In this document: in pieces, positions 1 to 9,546 of the stretch
Layout of the letters: the number at the start of each line of letters is the position of its first letter
Position numbering within the stretch: position 1 is the first letter of the stretch
Source: Limibacterium fermenti
Lineage (GTDB): Bacteria; Bacteroidota; Bacteroidia; Bacteroidales; Dysgonomonadaceae
Length of the DNA: 64,000 nucleotides
Reading direction: 5' to 3'
Assembly: GCF_041902845.1 (NCBI RefSeq)
Contig: NZ_CP159486.1
Span: forward strand, 1,364,001 to 1,428,000
Translations under genes and position numbers: made by a program
Notes under the pieces: generated by a model
What the model was told of the DNA's origin: nothing
Database searches by the model: none
What the model saw: the letters and a program-made list of their open reading frames with translations, nothing else

Positions 1-2
1 GA

Positions 3-1295
3 GGGCAAATTCCCAATAACTTAGCGGTGCGTCTCGACAATGCCCGCGTGAACATTCTCGGCACATCGGCCAAAAGCATCGATAATGCCGAAGACCGCCA
101 TCAGTTTTCGAGTATGCTCGACCGTCTGCATATCGATCAGCCTCGTTGGATGGAGTTGACCTCGCTTCAGGAGGTGCACGGTTTTGTCGATAAGGTGGGG
201 TATCCGGTATTGGTGCGCCCGTCGTATGTATTGTCGGGAGCGGCCATGAACGTATGTTCGAACGACGAAGAGTTGAAAAATTTCCTTCAACTGGCGGCCG
301 AAGTATCGCAAAAACATCCGGTTGTGGTGAGTGAGTTTATCGAGAATGCGAAAGAAATCGAGTTTGATGCGGTAGCCGATAAAGGCGAAATCGTGACGTA
401 TGCCATTTCGGAACACGTCGAGTTTGCCGGCGTGCACTCAGGCGATGCGACCATCCAGTTCCCGCCTCAGCGATTATATGTCGAAACCGCTCGGAAAATA
501 AAAAAGGTGTCGCGTGAGATTGCTTGTGCATTGAATATTTCCGGACCGTTTAATATCCAGTTTTTGGCGAAGGACAATAAGATACGGGTGATAGAATGCA
601 ACCTGCGTGCGTCGCGGTCGTTCCCCTTTGTGTCGAAAGTCCTGAAGATTAATTTTATTGAGCTGGCCACGAAAGTGATGCTCGGACTGAAGGTGGAAAA
701 ACCCCACAAAAGCGCTTTCGATTTGGACTATGTAGGAATCAAAGCCTCGCAATTCTCTTTCTCGCGCTTGCAGAAGGCCGACCCCGTGTTAGGCGTCGAT
801 ATGTCGTCGACGGGCGAAGTGGGATGTCTGGGCGACAACTTTTATGAAGCGTTGCTCACGGCCATGTTGGCGGTAGGATATACCATTCCGAAGAAAAATG
901 TATTGTTCTCGACGGGGCCTGCCCGTTCGAAAGTCGAACTGCTGGAGTCTGCGAGGCTGTTGCATGAAAAAGGATATAACTTATTTGCGACCGGCGGTTC
1001 CCAAAAGTTCCTCGAAGAAAACGGCGTGCCGGCTACATTAGTGTATTGGCCGAATGAAGATAAAAGTCCGAATACCATCGAGCTGATTCAGAACAAACAG
1101 ATCGATTTGGTGGTGAATATTCCCAAAAACCTTTCGCCCGGGGAATTGCGCAACGGCTATTACATCCGGCGGACATCCATCGACTTTAATGTCCCCTTGA
1201 TTACCAATTCGCGTTTGGCAAGCGCTTTCATCAATGCTTTTTGCAACGTCGATATCGATCAGATCGAAATCAAGGCTTGGAACGAGTACGAATAA
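3..1295 (+). CDS. carB: carbamoyl-phosphate synthase large subunit, C-terminal part (5' end outside window)
   Basis: The frame is open from base 3, so the gene begins upstream of the window; about 430 of the usual roughly 1,070 residues are present. This is the second ATP-grasp half, which phosphorylates carbamate, followed by the allosteric domain. Recognisable stretches are YPVLVRPSYVLSGAAM, EHVEFAGVHSGDA and IRVIECNLRASRSFPFVSK, typical of CarB. The last 130 residues form the MGS-like regulatory domain (KNVLFSTGPARSK, LFATGGSQKFLEENGV, YYIRRTSIDFNVPLITN). CarB makes carbamoyl phosphate for arginine and pyrimidine synthesis in the cytoplasm together with the glutaminase subunit CarA. No frameshift is seen. 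A GC-rich hairpin follows the stop codon. Confidence 0.96.
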   Translation, partial: GQIPNNLAVRLDNARVNILGTSAKSIDNAEDRHQFSSMLDRLHIDQPRWMELTSLQEVHGFVDKVGYPVLVRPSYVLSGAAMNVCSNDEELKNFLQLAAEVSQKHPVVVSEFIENAKEIEFDAVADKGEIVTYAISEHVEFAGVHSGDATIQFPPQRLYVETARKIKKVSREIACALNISGPFNIQFLAKDNKIRVIECNLRASRSFPFVSKVLKINFIELATKVMLGLKVEKPHKSAFDLDYVGIKASQFSFSRLQKADPVLGVDMSSTGEVGCLGDNFYEALLTAMLAVGYTIPKKNVLFSTGPARSKVELLESARLLHEKGYNLFATGGSQKFLEENGVPATLVYWPNEDKSPNTIELIQNKQIDLVVNIPKNLSPGELRNGYYIRRTSIDFNVPLITNSRLASAFINAFCNVDIDQIEIKAWNEYE

Positions 1296-1310
1296 AATTA
1301 CCGGTGATTC

Positions 1311-1347
1311 TTCCCGTCAAACCGCCCCTGGAGCGGTTAGACGGGAA
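1311..1347. terminator. strong hairpin between convergent carB and LPS-kinase-like gene
   Basis: TTCCCGTC-A-AACCGC pairs with GCGGTT-A-GACGGGAA around a 7-base loop: 14 base pairs with a single A/A mismatch. It lies 16 bases after the carB stop, between convergent genes, so it probably ends transcription from either side. No long T-run follows on either strand, so the terminator call is an inference. Confidence 0.55.
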
Positions 1348-1385
1348 AGGAACCCCGGCTCATTGAAAAGAGATTCCCGTTATCT

Positions 1386-2201
1386 CTATTTCCGAATGAT
1401 TTTCAACAGATTTTTCACCTTCCGTTTGAGGGAGGAAAGGCGAATTGAAAATTCACGGTAAAAAAACATCAGAGATACGGTCCAGATATCATCAGTTTTC
1501 GATACTTCCGCGTATGCAGATCCTACAATAGCGTATTTATCTGCCGGTAAACTCAGGCGATACATATTTTTCATCGATTCTCTTAGGGAGTATTCCCCAA
1601 AATGAATACGATTATTGTCGATCAGGCAAAAATCATAATCCGATGAGCGCCGTATTACTAATACGTTACTCAGGCTGTAATCCTTATGATACACACCTTT
1701 TAAATGAAGGTGATAAGTAAAATGACCGAATGCCCTGAAGAGAGTTTCTGTTTCGGGTATGGGCAATGCCCTAAAATCCGAAACCGACGGATAATTGACG
1801 TACAAACAGATAAAGAAACTTTTCTGCAACATCTTATGCCGATAACAATCGATATAAGCGATCGGTGCTGGAGTGCTTATACCTCTGGCGGTTAATTCTA
1901 ACGCATGGTTATAAGCTCTTTCAGCCTTTGATTTTCGGACGGTCGCATAAATGATTTTATTGGCCAGGGTGATATGCTTATACGCTTTAATCGTTAAGCG
2001 AACGCCCATTATTTCCATTACACTGACATCGTTCCGTTTGGAATAAATAATTTTACCCGGCAATGAGGCATTCCCCGGTAAAGCCATTACGAAGTCCGTT
2101 AATTGTTTGAAAAACGGATTGGTTACCATTTCTATATCCAGTTTTTTCCCATCATATTCTTTCTGGAAACAGACCTTTTCGTGGGATAAGCTTTCTTTCA
2201 T
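1386..2201 (-). CDS. lipopolysaccharide (Kdo/heptose) kinase-like protein
   Basis: The 271-residue protein has a minimal protein-kinase-like fold of the WaaP/InaA/Kdo-kinase type. Visible landmarks are a candidate ATP lysine at K72, a glutamate at E94, the catalytic loop HKDYSLSN at 172-179 (D174 as base, N179 metal ligand) and the metal-binding LIDNNR with D195. Such enzymes phosphorylate core sugars of lipopolysaccharide at the inner membrane. No signal peptide is seen. It starts 7 bases after the TolC-like gene stop and is the last gene of the RND efflux operon, which suggests co-expression with envelope functions. The phosphate acceptor cannot be read from the sequence; a related small-molecule or protein kinase role remains possible. 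Confidence 0.8.
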   Translation of the reverse strand: MKESLSHEKVCFQKEYDGKKLDIEMVTNPFFKQLTDFVMALPGNASLPGKIIYSKRNDVSVMEIMGVRLTIKAYKHITLANKIIYATVRKSKAERAYNHALELTARGISTPAPIAYIDCYRHKMLQKSFFICLYVNYPSVSDFRALPIPETETLFRAFGHFTYHLHLKGVYHKDYSLSNVLVIRRSSDYDFCLIDNNRIHFGEYSLRESMKNMYRLSLPADKYAIVGSAYAEVSKTDDIWTVSLMFFYREFSIRLSSLKRKVKNLLKIIRK

Positions 2202-2208
2202 TGCTTTT

Positions 2209-3528
2209 TTACGGTTGTCCCGTCACTTGCTTATATTTTGACTGTTTTATACGGTAATTGGCGAGCGCTTCGGTATGTTGGTCGCGTGCCTGCTGTAAAG
2301 AGCTTTGGGCATCTAAAAGATCGGTAAGGACACCTGTTCCGGCCTTATAATAATCCGAGTTCAACCGGACGTTTTCGACCGCCGAATCGATGGCTTTCTC
2401 CGACAACCGTACTTGGGCCAAGGCTTCGTTCACTTCGTTCCATAATTGTTGCATCTGTATCAACAATAACTCCTCGGTGTCCTGTTTTTCGCTCTCGGCT
2501 ATTTTCACCTGCATCTTTTGTTTCTTTATTGCATGTGAGCCACCCCACCAATTGGTAATAGGGATCGAAATGGTCACAAAGCCCATTCCGAAATTATCTT
2601 CCATGCCCATGGGCGAGTTTTTATCGATGTTCATATAATTCCACCCCGCGCCTATGGCAACGGTAGGAAGATTTTTGCCTGTTTCCATTTTTACCTGTAA
2701 CTTATTCGCTTCAATATTCTTATCCAACAACCGGTATTCCGCCCGTTGTTGTAAAGCCGACTCGTGGTCTGCTTTTACAGGGAGCATCGGTTCTTCAGCC
2801 ATTAAAGATGGATCCTCGACATCGAAATTATCGGAAGTAACGCCGATATATTGCGCCAATACCATTTTCGCAAGTTTCAATCCGTTCGATAATTTCAATT
2901 TGTTACTCTCCAATTCATTCTGTTTAAGTTCTACTTTCAGCAATTCATTTTTATTGACCAAGCCTGCTTGGTAAGAATTATTCACATCCTGATAAGCCTG
3001 CTGGAGCAATGATTCGGCTTCCGCGATCGTTTTCATCTTTTCTTTCAGCGTTACGATTTGCCAATAATATTGTTCTACGGTGAGCAACAACGCATCTTCA
3101 CTCATCGATTTTTGCAATTCAGCCACTTCCACTCCTACTTTTGCCAATTTATTACCGTTAACGATTTGTCCTCCGGCAAAAACAGGTTGGGTAGCGCTGA
3201 CTACTCCTATCATTCCTTTTTTCAACATGTTCAATTCGAATGGCGGCATCTCGGGATTACCCATCAGCGCGCCTATCGGTATTTCGCCTGCCATCATCGG
3301 CTTGGTTGCCTTGAATCCTACTCCCATTGCGCTCACCGACGGAAAGTATTTGGTGAAAGCTTCTTTTTTCGATTGACGGGCAACCTCTAATGCCAGTTCG
3401 CTCTTTTGAGCTTTTGTATTATTCTGTAACGCTAATTCCTTGCATGTTTGCAATGTATATGTTTCTTGGGCATATATCCCGATAGTCATGAGGGATGCCA
3501 TGCACATTGCCATTATTTTTCGTATCAT
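2209..3528 (-). CDS. TolC-family outer membrane efflux protein
   Basis: The 439-residue protein has a signal peptide (residues 1-20, ending near GIYAQ) and two outer-membrane-efflux (OEP) repeats. Long helices such as NKNELLKVELKQNELESNKLK and the C-terminal YKAGTGVLTDLLDAQSSLQQAR are characteristic of the TolC tunnel. It should form the trimeric outer-membrane exit duct for the RND pump encoded just upstream. Its ATG overlaps the pump stop codon by 4 bases, which indicates translational coupling. Length and domain order are normal for Bacteroidota TolC relatives. The substrate is unknown. Confidence 0.93.
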   Translation of the reverse strand: MIRKIMAMCMASLMTIGIYAQETYTLQTCKELALQNNTKAQKSELALEVARQSKKEAFTKYFPSVSAMGVGFKATKPMMAGEIPIGALMGNPEMPPFELNMLKKGMIGVVSATQPVFAGGQIVNGNKLAKVGVEVAELQKSMSEDALLLTVEQYYWQIVTLKEKMKTIAEAESLLQQAYQDVNNSYQAGLVNKNELLKVELKQNELESNKLKLSNGLKLAKMVLAQYIGVTSDNFDVEDPSLMAEEPMLPVKADHESALQQRAEYRLLDKNIEANKLQVKMETGKNLPTVAIGAGWNYMNIDKNSPMGMEDNFGMGFVTISIPITNWWGGSHAIKKQKMQVKIAESEKQDTEELLLIQMQQLWNEVNEALAQVRLSEKAIDSAVENVRLNSDYYKAGTGVLTDLLDAQSSLQQARDQHTEALANYRIKQSKYKQVTGQP

Positions 3529-6500
3529 ATTCTGTCTGCTATTACTTTAACTTTTCTATCCGATTTTTTGTACAATAACCAATAGGCTACGGGTAATACC
3601 GTTACGACAAATATCATGGAGATTAATGTGCCGAAAAAGATAACCGTTCCCAACGGCGCCCACATCAGGTCGCCGCTCAATACCATAGGCAATACGCCCA
3701 TAGAGGCGGCGGCAGAGGTGAGGAATATCGGGCGCATACGTCGCTTTCCTGCCTCAAAAGCGGCTTTTCCTACGGGCAATTTGTATTTTTGCCGGAGTTC
3801 GTCGGTGTAATCAAACATGATAATACCGTTCCGTACCACGATTCCCGCAAGGCTCACCAATCCCAACATGGCTGTTACGCTGAAGTCGATACCCATGACC
3901 CATACCCCGAAAGCGGCTCCGAAAACGGTAAGCGCCATCGATGAGAAAACCAGAAGCGCCAATTTAAGCCTCTTGAAATGGAATACGAGTATCAGGAATA
4001 TGATGAATACGGCAATGACCATTGCGTTGATCATATCCGGGATAATCTCGTTGTTCAGTTCTGTTTCGCCCCCGTACTCGACATTTACCCCTTTGGGTAA
4101 TGCCGGAATAACTTCCGAATCGACATGCTGTCGGACTTTTTTGATGACTTCGGTTGCATTCACATTCCATTTCAGATCGGCCAGGACGCTAATGGTCAGC
4201 ATGCCGTTACGGCGGACGATTTGCCCTTCCGTCCAGTCGGGTTTTACGGTTCCGACCTGGCGCAACGGTACGATCGAGCCCGGTATAACGCCCGATACAT
4301 CCACATTCTCAATGCTATTGAAGCCTTCGTTATCTTTGTCGGATTTCAATACGACCGAAAGCGGATAGTCGCCCTCCCACATGGTACTGACAGACATGCC
4401 TCCGTAATTGGACGACAAATTCAGTGATGCCAATGCTTTATTGACACCTAAGCGGCCTGCTTCAACCGGATCCAGTACAATCTCGGCTCCCGGAAGCATA
4501 TCATCGAAATCCGTCCGTACGCGCAGGCATTCATCCAATGTGTTGAGGTAGGAAATCATCTTTTCCGATTGGGTTTTCAATTCCTGTAAGTTTTCTCCCG
4601 AAAAACGGATCTCTACAGGCGCCGCCACGGCTTGAAAATCCAATTGTTTAAACCGGATGTACGCTTCGGGAAAATAAAACGCGTATTGATCGGTATATTC
4701 CGTCAGTATTTCTTCCGTAGCTTTTGCCGATGTCGTATTGACAATGAACTGTGCATAAGCGGGCGATGGCATGTTAGGCGCATACACCAGATGGAACCGA
4801 GGCGAGCTTGCTCCTACAAAGGCTGTTACGGATTCCACCCGCGGGTCGCGGCGCAAAAGATGTTCCATACTGTCGCTTACCGCACCGGTGGCGCCGAGGG
4901 GGCTTCCTTGCGGAAGGTACATTTCTACGGCAAACTGATTCCGTTCTACTACCGGCATCATTCTTTGCGGGAGGGTTGCGAACAAATACAATCCTACTCC
5001 CACCGAAATAACCGCTATGCCGATGGTTGCCTTGGGATGTTTGAACACTCCGGTCAATAATTTATCATATCCGCCTTGCAAATAATCCAGTATTGTTTTC
5101 CTTTCCGGTTTTCCTTGCAACGCCCGTTCCCGCTTAGTGGCCAACAATCCCTTTCTTATAAATACATATTGTATGAACGGAATAACGAATATGGCAACCA
5201 ATAACGATATGGATAAGGTAATGGTTACGGTCCATGGGAAATATTCCAAAAAGTCGTAAGTCGTTCCCGTCATCGTGATAAGAAAAGGGAAAAAAGTGAT
5301 GCTGATTGCCAGGGTCGCCGAAAAAATAGACTTCAGATATTCTTTCGCGCTAACGATTGCCGCATGCCATCGCGACATGCCATGATCCAACTTATCCAGA
5401 TAATTATCGACAATTACCACCGAATTGTCCACAATCATTCCGAGTACCACGATCAGGGCGGCCAGGGTAACCATATTCAACGGAATACCCACTGCATATA
5501 ATATTGCTATTGAAATAAATATGGTAATCGGAATGGACGTGGCCGCGACTGCCGCAACGCGCAAAGGCAGCAACAGCATGATGACCAATACCACGGCAAT
5601 AACAGCCATCAGTAATTCCTGCAAAAACGAGCTGATTGAGTTGCCTACGATTTCCGGTTGGTCGGCAATGCGGTGCATTTGTACGCTTTCGGGTAATTCT
5701 TCCTCGAAATTTTTCAAGACCTTATCTACTTCCTTACCGAAAGAAACGATATTCGCGCTCTTCTGCACTTCCAACGATAACAGTACGCACTTTTTCCCGT
5801 TGTGAGTAATATAACTCTCCGGATCGGGATACTCGCGTACTACCCGTCCGATATCCTTGACACGAATGACATTTCCCTGCGGATCGGAATAGATGATCTG
5901 TTCCTCTATCTCTTTTTCGGAGGAAAGCGGATCGGCGATATGGATCGGCACGTGCATTTGATCGTTGTCTATTTTGCCGCTTGTTGTGGTAACCCCTTGG
6001 GTAAGCAAATTCAGCAGGAGTGTTTTGGAGCCGATGCCGTAAGCGCTTAATTTATCATTATCCAGATAGATGGATATTTGTTCCTTTTGCGAGCCGTGCC
6101 GATTTACATTCGCTACGGAAGGTACCTGGCGGAGGCGGCTTTCAAGGACATCCACGTAGCCGTCCATTTCGCGATAAGTCTTATCTTCCGATTCCATTGC
6201 GAGGAGGATGGCGGCGACGTCGCCGAAATTATCATTCGCAATCAAGGCCAGGACGCCACTGGGAAGTTGTGATTTAAAAACCGACAAAGAATGTTTTATC
6301 TTCGACCATACGATATCTTTGTCCTTAACATTATCCGCCAGCTCCACATAAAAGTAAACGATGCCGTCTTTCGTATGCGAATACGTTTTTTTACGATTTA
6401 CTTCGGGAAAGGTAAGCAAATATTTTTCGAGCGGTTTAGTCAGTTGTTGTTCTACAACCGACGAGTTTGCCCCGGGATAAACACCTACCACTACTCCTTG

Positions 6501-6641
6501 CCGGATGGTAAACGTAGGGTATTCTTGTTTGGGCATCACTGCCAATGCATAAATACCGGCAACAACCAGAATTCCTATCACTAACAGCATTATTTGGTTA
6601 TGACGCATAACCGAACCGATACTTCCTGAATTCTTTCTCAT
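3525..6641 (-). CDS. RND-family efflux pump, inner membrane permease
   Basis: The protein has 1,038 residues, with twelve expected membrane segments and two large periplasmic loops, and begins with a membrane helix after MRHNQ. Family hallmarks include YPGANSSVVEQQLTKPLEK in the first porter domain and the TM4 segment GMIVDNSVVIVDN near 402-413. In that segment the AcrB proton-relay pair DD is D405-N406, so only one acidic residue remains, as in several Bacteroidota RND proteins. It is a proton-driven exporter working with the adaptor and TolC homologue on either side. It starts 10 bases after the adaptor stop. Whether it exports drugs, lipids or metals cannot be told. Confidence 0.93.
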   Translation of the reverse strand: MRKNSGSIGSVMRHNQIMLLVIGILVVAGIYALAVMPKQEYPTFTIRQGVVVGVYPGANSSVVEQQLTKPLEKYLLTFPEVNRKKTYSHTKDGIVYFYVELADNVKDKDIVWSKIKHSLSVFKSQLPSGVLALIANDNFGDVAAILLAMESEDKTYREMDGYVDVLESRLRQVPSVANVNRHGSQKEQISIYLDNDKLSAYGIGSKTLLLNLLTQGVTTTSGKIDNDQMHVPIHIADPLSSEKEIEEQIIYSDPQGNVIRVKDIGRVVREYPDPESYITHNGKKCVLLSLEVQKSANIVSFGKEVDKVLKNFEEELPESVQMHRIADQPEIVGNSISSFLQELLMAVIAVVLVIMLLLPLRVAAVAATSIPITIFISIAILYAVGIPLNMVTLAALIVVLGMIVDNSVVIVDNYLDKLDHGMSRWHAAIVSAKEYLKSIFSATLAISITFFPFLITMTGTTYDFLEYFPWTVTITLSISLLVAIFVIPFIQYVFIRKGLLATKRERALQGKPERKTILDYLQGGYDKLLTGVFKHPKATIGIAVISVGVGLYLFATLPQRMMPVVERNQFAVEMYLPQGSPLGATGAVSDSMEHLLRRDPRVESVTAFVGASSPRFHLVYAPNMPSPAYAQFIVNTTSAKATEEILTEYTDQYAFYFPEAYIRFKQLDFQAVAAPVEIRFSGENLQELKTQSEKMISYLNTLDECLRVRTDFDDMLPGAEIVLDPVEAGRLGVNKALASLNLSSNYGGMSVSTMWEGDYPLSVVLKSDKDNEGFNSIENVDVSGVIPGSIVPLRQVGTVKPDWTEGQIVRRNGMLTISVLADLKWNVNATEVIKKVRQHVDSEVIPALPKGVNVEYGGETELNNEIIPDMINAMVIAVFIIFLILVFHFKRLKLALLVFSSMALTVFGAAFGVWVMGIDFSVTAMLGLVSLAGIVVRNGIIMFDYTDELRQKYKLPVGKAAFEAGKRRMRPIFLTSAAASMGVLPMVLSGDLMWAPLGTVIFFGTLISMIFVVTVLPVAYWLLYKKSDRKVKVIADRI

Positions 6642-6651
6642 GAGTCTTTTT

Positions 6652-7713
6652 TTATTTCACGATGGACACTTGCATTCCCTCGCTTACCTTATTGCTCCCT
6701 TCTATAATCACTTGCTCGCCCTCTTTCAGGCCTTCCTCTACGATTACACCATAGTCGGCCAAAGACCCGGTAGTTATAAATCGGCGCTTGGCGACATTGT
6801 CTTCCGCCAGCCATACGAAACGTTGTCCGTCGGGAGAAATCCGGACGGATTTATTCGGAATGATTATTTTTTTGTTTCCGTCTTCTTCCAAAGGACTTAA
6901 ATATACTTTACAAACCATACCGGGAATAATTTCCGATTGCGGATTCCTCAGCTTAACGGTTATTTTATAGGTATGTGAGATGGGATTTGCTTCGATGCCT
7001 TTTATATCGACTCTTCCTTCGTATGCCTTCTCCTGTAGAGCCGTTACCTGGACTTTTGCCGGTTGTCCTACCCGTACCGTTCCTATTTCGTTTTCGGGGA
7101 TAGCTACATTTATATTGACATCGTCGATGGAAACAATCTTGAATGCCGAGAGCCCCGGCATGGCATTTTGTCCTTCTTCCACGGAACGCTCCGCGATGAT
7201 ACCGGACATGGGAGCATCTAGTTTGCAATCGTCAAGGCTTTTCCGGGCGATTGCTTCCATGGCTTTAGCCTGTTCCAATCCCGTTTCGACTTCTATGAAT
7301 TTTATATCCGGCAAACTCCCCTTTTTATGCAATTCCGACATCCGGGCGTACGCATCCTCAGCTTGTTTGAGTGTCGATTTGGCGACTTCATAGGCATTTT
7401 GTACGGTAACCGAGTTTAACTCGGCCAAAAGCTGCCCTTTATTTATTCTTTGTCCTTCCGATACGTACACCCGTTCTACATTTCCCATTCCCGAAAAACT
7501 GACGGAAATAGCGGATGAACCTTCTGCCGTCCCCACGTAATTACGCTGGATATGTTCATTAAAAAATTCGACATTCAGCACTTTTACGGGAATAACCTTC
7601 TGCGGTTTTTCCGTGTTCTCTTTACCTCCGCACCCGATTACCGATAGGGCGAAGAGGGTTAGATAGATGCTTTTTTGCTTTGTTATGCTAAAGATTGATT
7701 TATTCTTTTTCAT
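6652..7713 (-). CDS. RND efflux periplasmic adaptor lipoprotein (membrane fusion protein)
   Basis: The 353-residue protein has a lipoprotein signal; the lipobox ALSVIGC puts the lipidated cysteine at about residue 28. It then shows the adaptor order: a barrel-sandwich half (VYVSEGQRINKGQLLAELNS), a coiled-coil hairpin rich in QAEDAYARMSELHKKG, the second lipoyl half (LDAPMSGIIAERSVEEGQ), a beta barrel, and a membrane-proximal domain (VKEGEQVIIEGSNKVSEGM). It bridges pump and TolC duct in the periplasm. It is first in the operon adaptor-pump-TolC-kinase on the minus strand, and a hairpin separates it from the barrel gene upstream. Confidence 0.92.
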   Translation of the reverse strand: MKKNKSIFSITKQKSIYLTLFALSVIGCGGKENTEKPQKVIPVKVLNVEFFNEHIQRNYVGTAEGSSAISVSFSGMGNVERVYVSEGQRINKGQLLAELNSVTVQNAYEVAKSTLKQAEDAYARMSELHKKGSLPDIKFIEVETGLEQAKAMEAIARKSLDDCKLDAPMSGIIAERSVEEGQNAMPGLSAFKIVSIDDVNINVAIPENEIGTVRVGQPAKVQVTALQEKAYEGRVDIKGIEANPISHTYKITVKLRNPQSEIIPGMVCKVYLSPLEEDGNKKIIIPNKSVRISPDGQRFVWLAEDNVAKRRFITTGSLADYGVIVEEGLKEGEQVIIEGSNKVSEGMQVSIVK

Positions 7714-7751
7714 ATATTGCTGATTTTAAGCTTTATAAATGTATCAAACGA

Positions 7752-7786
7752 CTAAAAAAGAAGGAGGAACTTTCGAGTGCTCCTCC
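7752..7786 (-). terminator. intrinsic terminator after the outer-membrane barrel gene
   Basis: On the minus strand GGAGGA pairs with TCCTCC around an 18-base span that can extend the stem with a few more pairs, followed by TTCTTTTTTAG. It lies between the barrel gene (stop at 7822) and the efflux operon start, separating the two units. Confidence 0.6.
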
Positions 7787-7821
7787 ATCTTTTACAACAA
7801 TTATCATCGTTTCGCACGAAA

Positions 7822-8457
7822 TTAAAACCGGTAGCCGAGTCCTAAACTGATAGTTTGAGGTAACATCGTCGCATCGTCTTTTCCGGCATTCAGGGCATCG
7901 ATCACGCCGATCTTATACCCTGCATTGATTTGGATACCCGCCTCGAATTCATAGCCGATCATGATTCCTGCACCGAAATCAAAACGCTGCAAAGCCGATT
8001 TTTTATTGTCGTATTCTTTGTAGAGTTTAAGATCTTCCGCGTTGTCATTATCTGATTTGTAACGGGCATCAAAACCTAAGCCTACATAAGGTCCCACGCC
8101 TATATAGCCCGTTCCACTACCTAAGTTCATTTGTCCGACGGCATAAACAGGGATCTCCGCACCGAAATATTGATAATCTTCGAAAGAATTTCCCGCAGGA
8201 TTATTTTTTATTTCGGATGTTTTGAAATGAAATAGTAGTTCGGGTTGAAGAGCAAAGTGATCGGTGAAATTGATTTTTGCAAATCCTCCGAGACTTGCTC
8301 CGAACCCCAGATTGCTTTCCACATTGTCCAAATCACTTAAAATAAAGTTAGACATGTTGGCGTCTGCTTTTACACCCAAATCCACTTTTTGTGCACTTAC
8401 TTGCGTTGCCGTTCCTAATCCAACCATCAACGCTAATGATAACATGATTTTTTTCAT
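7822..8457 (-). CDS. outer membrane beta-barrel protein (porin-like, PorT/OmpW-type fold)
   Basis: The start chosen is the ATG at 8457, giving 211 residues with a clean signal peptide (MKKIMLSLALMVGLGTATQV, cut after VSA); 20 further upstream residues in frame are basic and would spoil the signal. The mature part alternates hydrophobic and polar residues in beta strands (VDLGVKADANMSNF, GYIGVGPYVGLGFDARY, GAGIMIGYEFEAGIQINAGY) and ends in the aromatic terminus GLGYRF expected for an outer-membrane barrel. It is monocistronic, bounded by a promoter-like motif upstream and a hairpin downstream, and divergent from the AraC gene. The function is unknown. Confidence 0.85.
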   Translation of the reverse strand: MKKIMLSLALMVGLGTATQVSAQKVDLGVKADANMSNFILSDLDNVESNLGFGASLGGFAKINFTDHFALQPELLFHFKTSEIKNNPAGNSFEDYQYFGAEIPVYAVGQMNLGSGTGYIGVGPYVGLGFDARYKSDNDNAEDLKLYKEYDNKKSALQRFDFGAGIMIGYEFEAGIQINAGYKIGVIDALNAGKDDATMLPQTISLGLGYRF

Positions 8458-8514
8458 TTCTAAAAATTTAGTTATTAAAATTGTTTTCCTTCTTTTTTGT
8501 TTTGAAAACTTGTG

Positions 8515-8546
8515 CAAAGATAGGATGACCGGGATGGCTCGGCAAG
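8515..8546 (-). promoter_or_regulatory. Bacteroidota-type promoter for the barrel gene
   Basis: Reading the minus strand, CTTG (8546-8543), a 20-base spacer and TATCTTTG (8522-8515) match the -33/-7 consensus TTTG-N19..21-TAnnTTTG with one mismatch. It sits about 58 bases before the chosen ATG at 8457, which supports that start. Confidence 0.6.
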
Positions 8547-8610
8547 GTCAATAATTCGCTAATTGTGTTCTAAAAGTCGGTTTAAATAGATATTTCACCT
8601 GAAATAGTCC

Positions 8611-8618
8611 TATATTTG
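8611..8618 (+). promoter_or_regulatory. -7 promoter element for the AraC-family gene
   Basis: TATATTTG matches the Bacteroidota -7 consensus exactly and lies 20 bases before the ATG. I see no clear TTTG at -33, so the promoter may be weak or depend on an activator. Confidence 0.45.
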
Positions 8619-8637
8619 TAGCCTAAAAGAGATATTT

Positions 8638-9510
8638 ATGACAAATGACGTCACTCCCGACGAAATAAAATCAATAGAAGATCGGCTTACTCAGGAACTC
8701 ATTACCAACGACCTTTTCGTATTGGATGACATCAGCAAAATACCTTATTTTGATCGTCCCATTAAGATTGATTATGCTGTAGGCGTTATTTGTCTGGAAG
8801 GTTCTGTGGAAGGCAGTATTAATTTGAAGGTTTACAAGTATTCCAAAAATGATTTTTTTATTATGCTTCCGGGACAAATAGCGCAATATTCCTATAAAAG
8901 TCCGGACTTTAAAGGCTTGTTTATCATCGTTTCAAAAAACTTTATCGATAATTTTGACCTGAATGCGAAAGAATCGGTACCCGTATTCTTTTATTTAAAA
9001 GAGAGTCCGATCATGCATCTAAATTCGGATGACATGAACCTGATGCATGAATATTATTCCTTATTAAAAAGAGTTTTACGGATGGAGAATACCATCCCTC
9101 GCATGAAGATTGTCCGTTTGTTGGCACAAGCCTTTTTTTATGGGCTTTACGATGCTCAGCAGTCACAACAAAAAACAAATGATGATAAGCCCAAACAGGA
9201 AGTTTTATTCGATGCCTTTTTCAACCTGATTCTTCAGCACTATAAAGATTCGCGCGAAGTAAGGTTTTATGCAGACAAACTTTACTTAACTCCAAAATAT
9301 CTATCGACTGTAGTCAAACAACTTACAGGAAAAACAGCGTTGGAATGGATTAACGATTATGTAATCCTGGAGGCAAAATCCCTCCTAAAATCTACCAATA
9401 AGTCTATTCAACAAATAAGCGAAGAACTGCACTTCCCTTCACAATCCTTCTTCGGAAAGTACTTTAAACGGTTAGTCGGTATTTCTCCCAAAGCATACCG
9501 GAATATATAG
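8638..9510 (+). CDS. AraC-family transcriptional regulator
   Basis: The 290-residue protein has an N-terminal effector half with cupin-like strands (KIDYAVGVICLEGSVEGSIN, NDFFIMLPGQIAQYSYKSPD) and a C-terminal AraC DNA-binding domain at about 189-290. The second helix-turn-helix is recognisable in IQQISEELHFPSQSFFGKYF followed by KRLVGISPKAYRN. It acts in the cytoplasm as a DNA-binding activator or repressor of unknown ligand. It is divergent from the outer-membrane barrel gene (8457), which makes that gene a candidate target, although the intergenic region shows no obvious operator repeat. The next gene (acyl-CoA ligase) is convergent. Confidence 0.92.
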   Translation: MTNDVTPDEIKSIEDRLTQELITNDLFVLDDISKIPYFDRPIKIDYAVGVICLEGSVEGSINLKVYKYSKNDFFIMLPGQIAQYSYKSPDFKGLFIIVSKNFIDNFDLNAKESVPVFFYLKESPIMHLNSDDMNLMHEYYSLLKRVLRMENTIPRMKIVRLLAQAFFYGLYDAQQSQQKTNDDKPKQEVLFDAFFNLILQHYKDSREVRFYADKLYLTPKYLSTVVKQLTGKTALEWINDYVILEAKSLLKSTNKSIQQISEELHFPSQSFFGKYFKRLVGISPKAYRNI

Positions 9511-9546
9511 GCAAAAAAGCCCAATTAATCTTTCTATGAGAGACTG

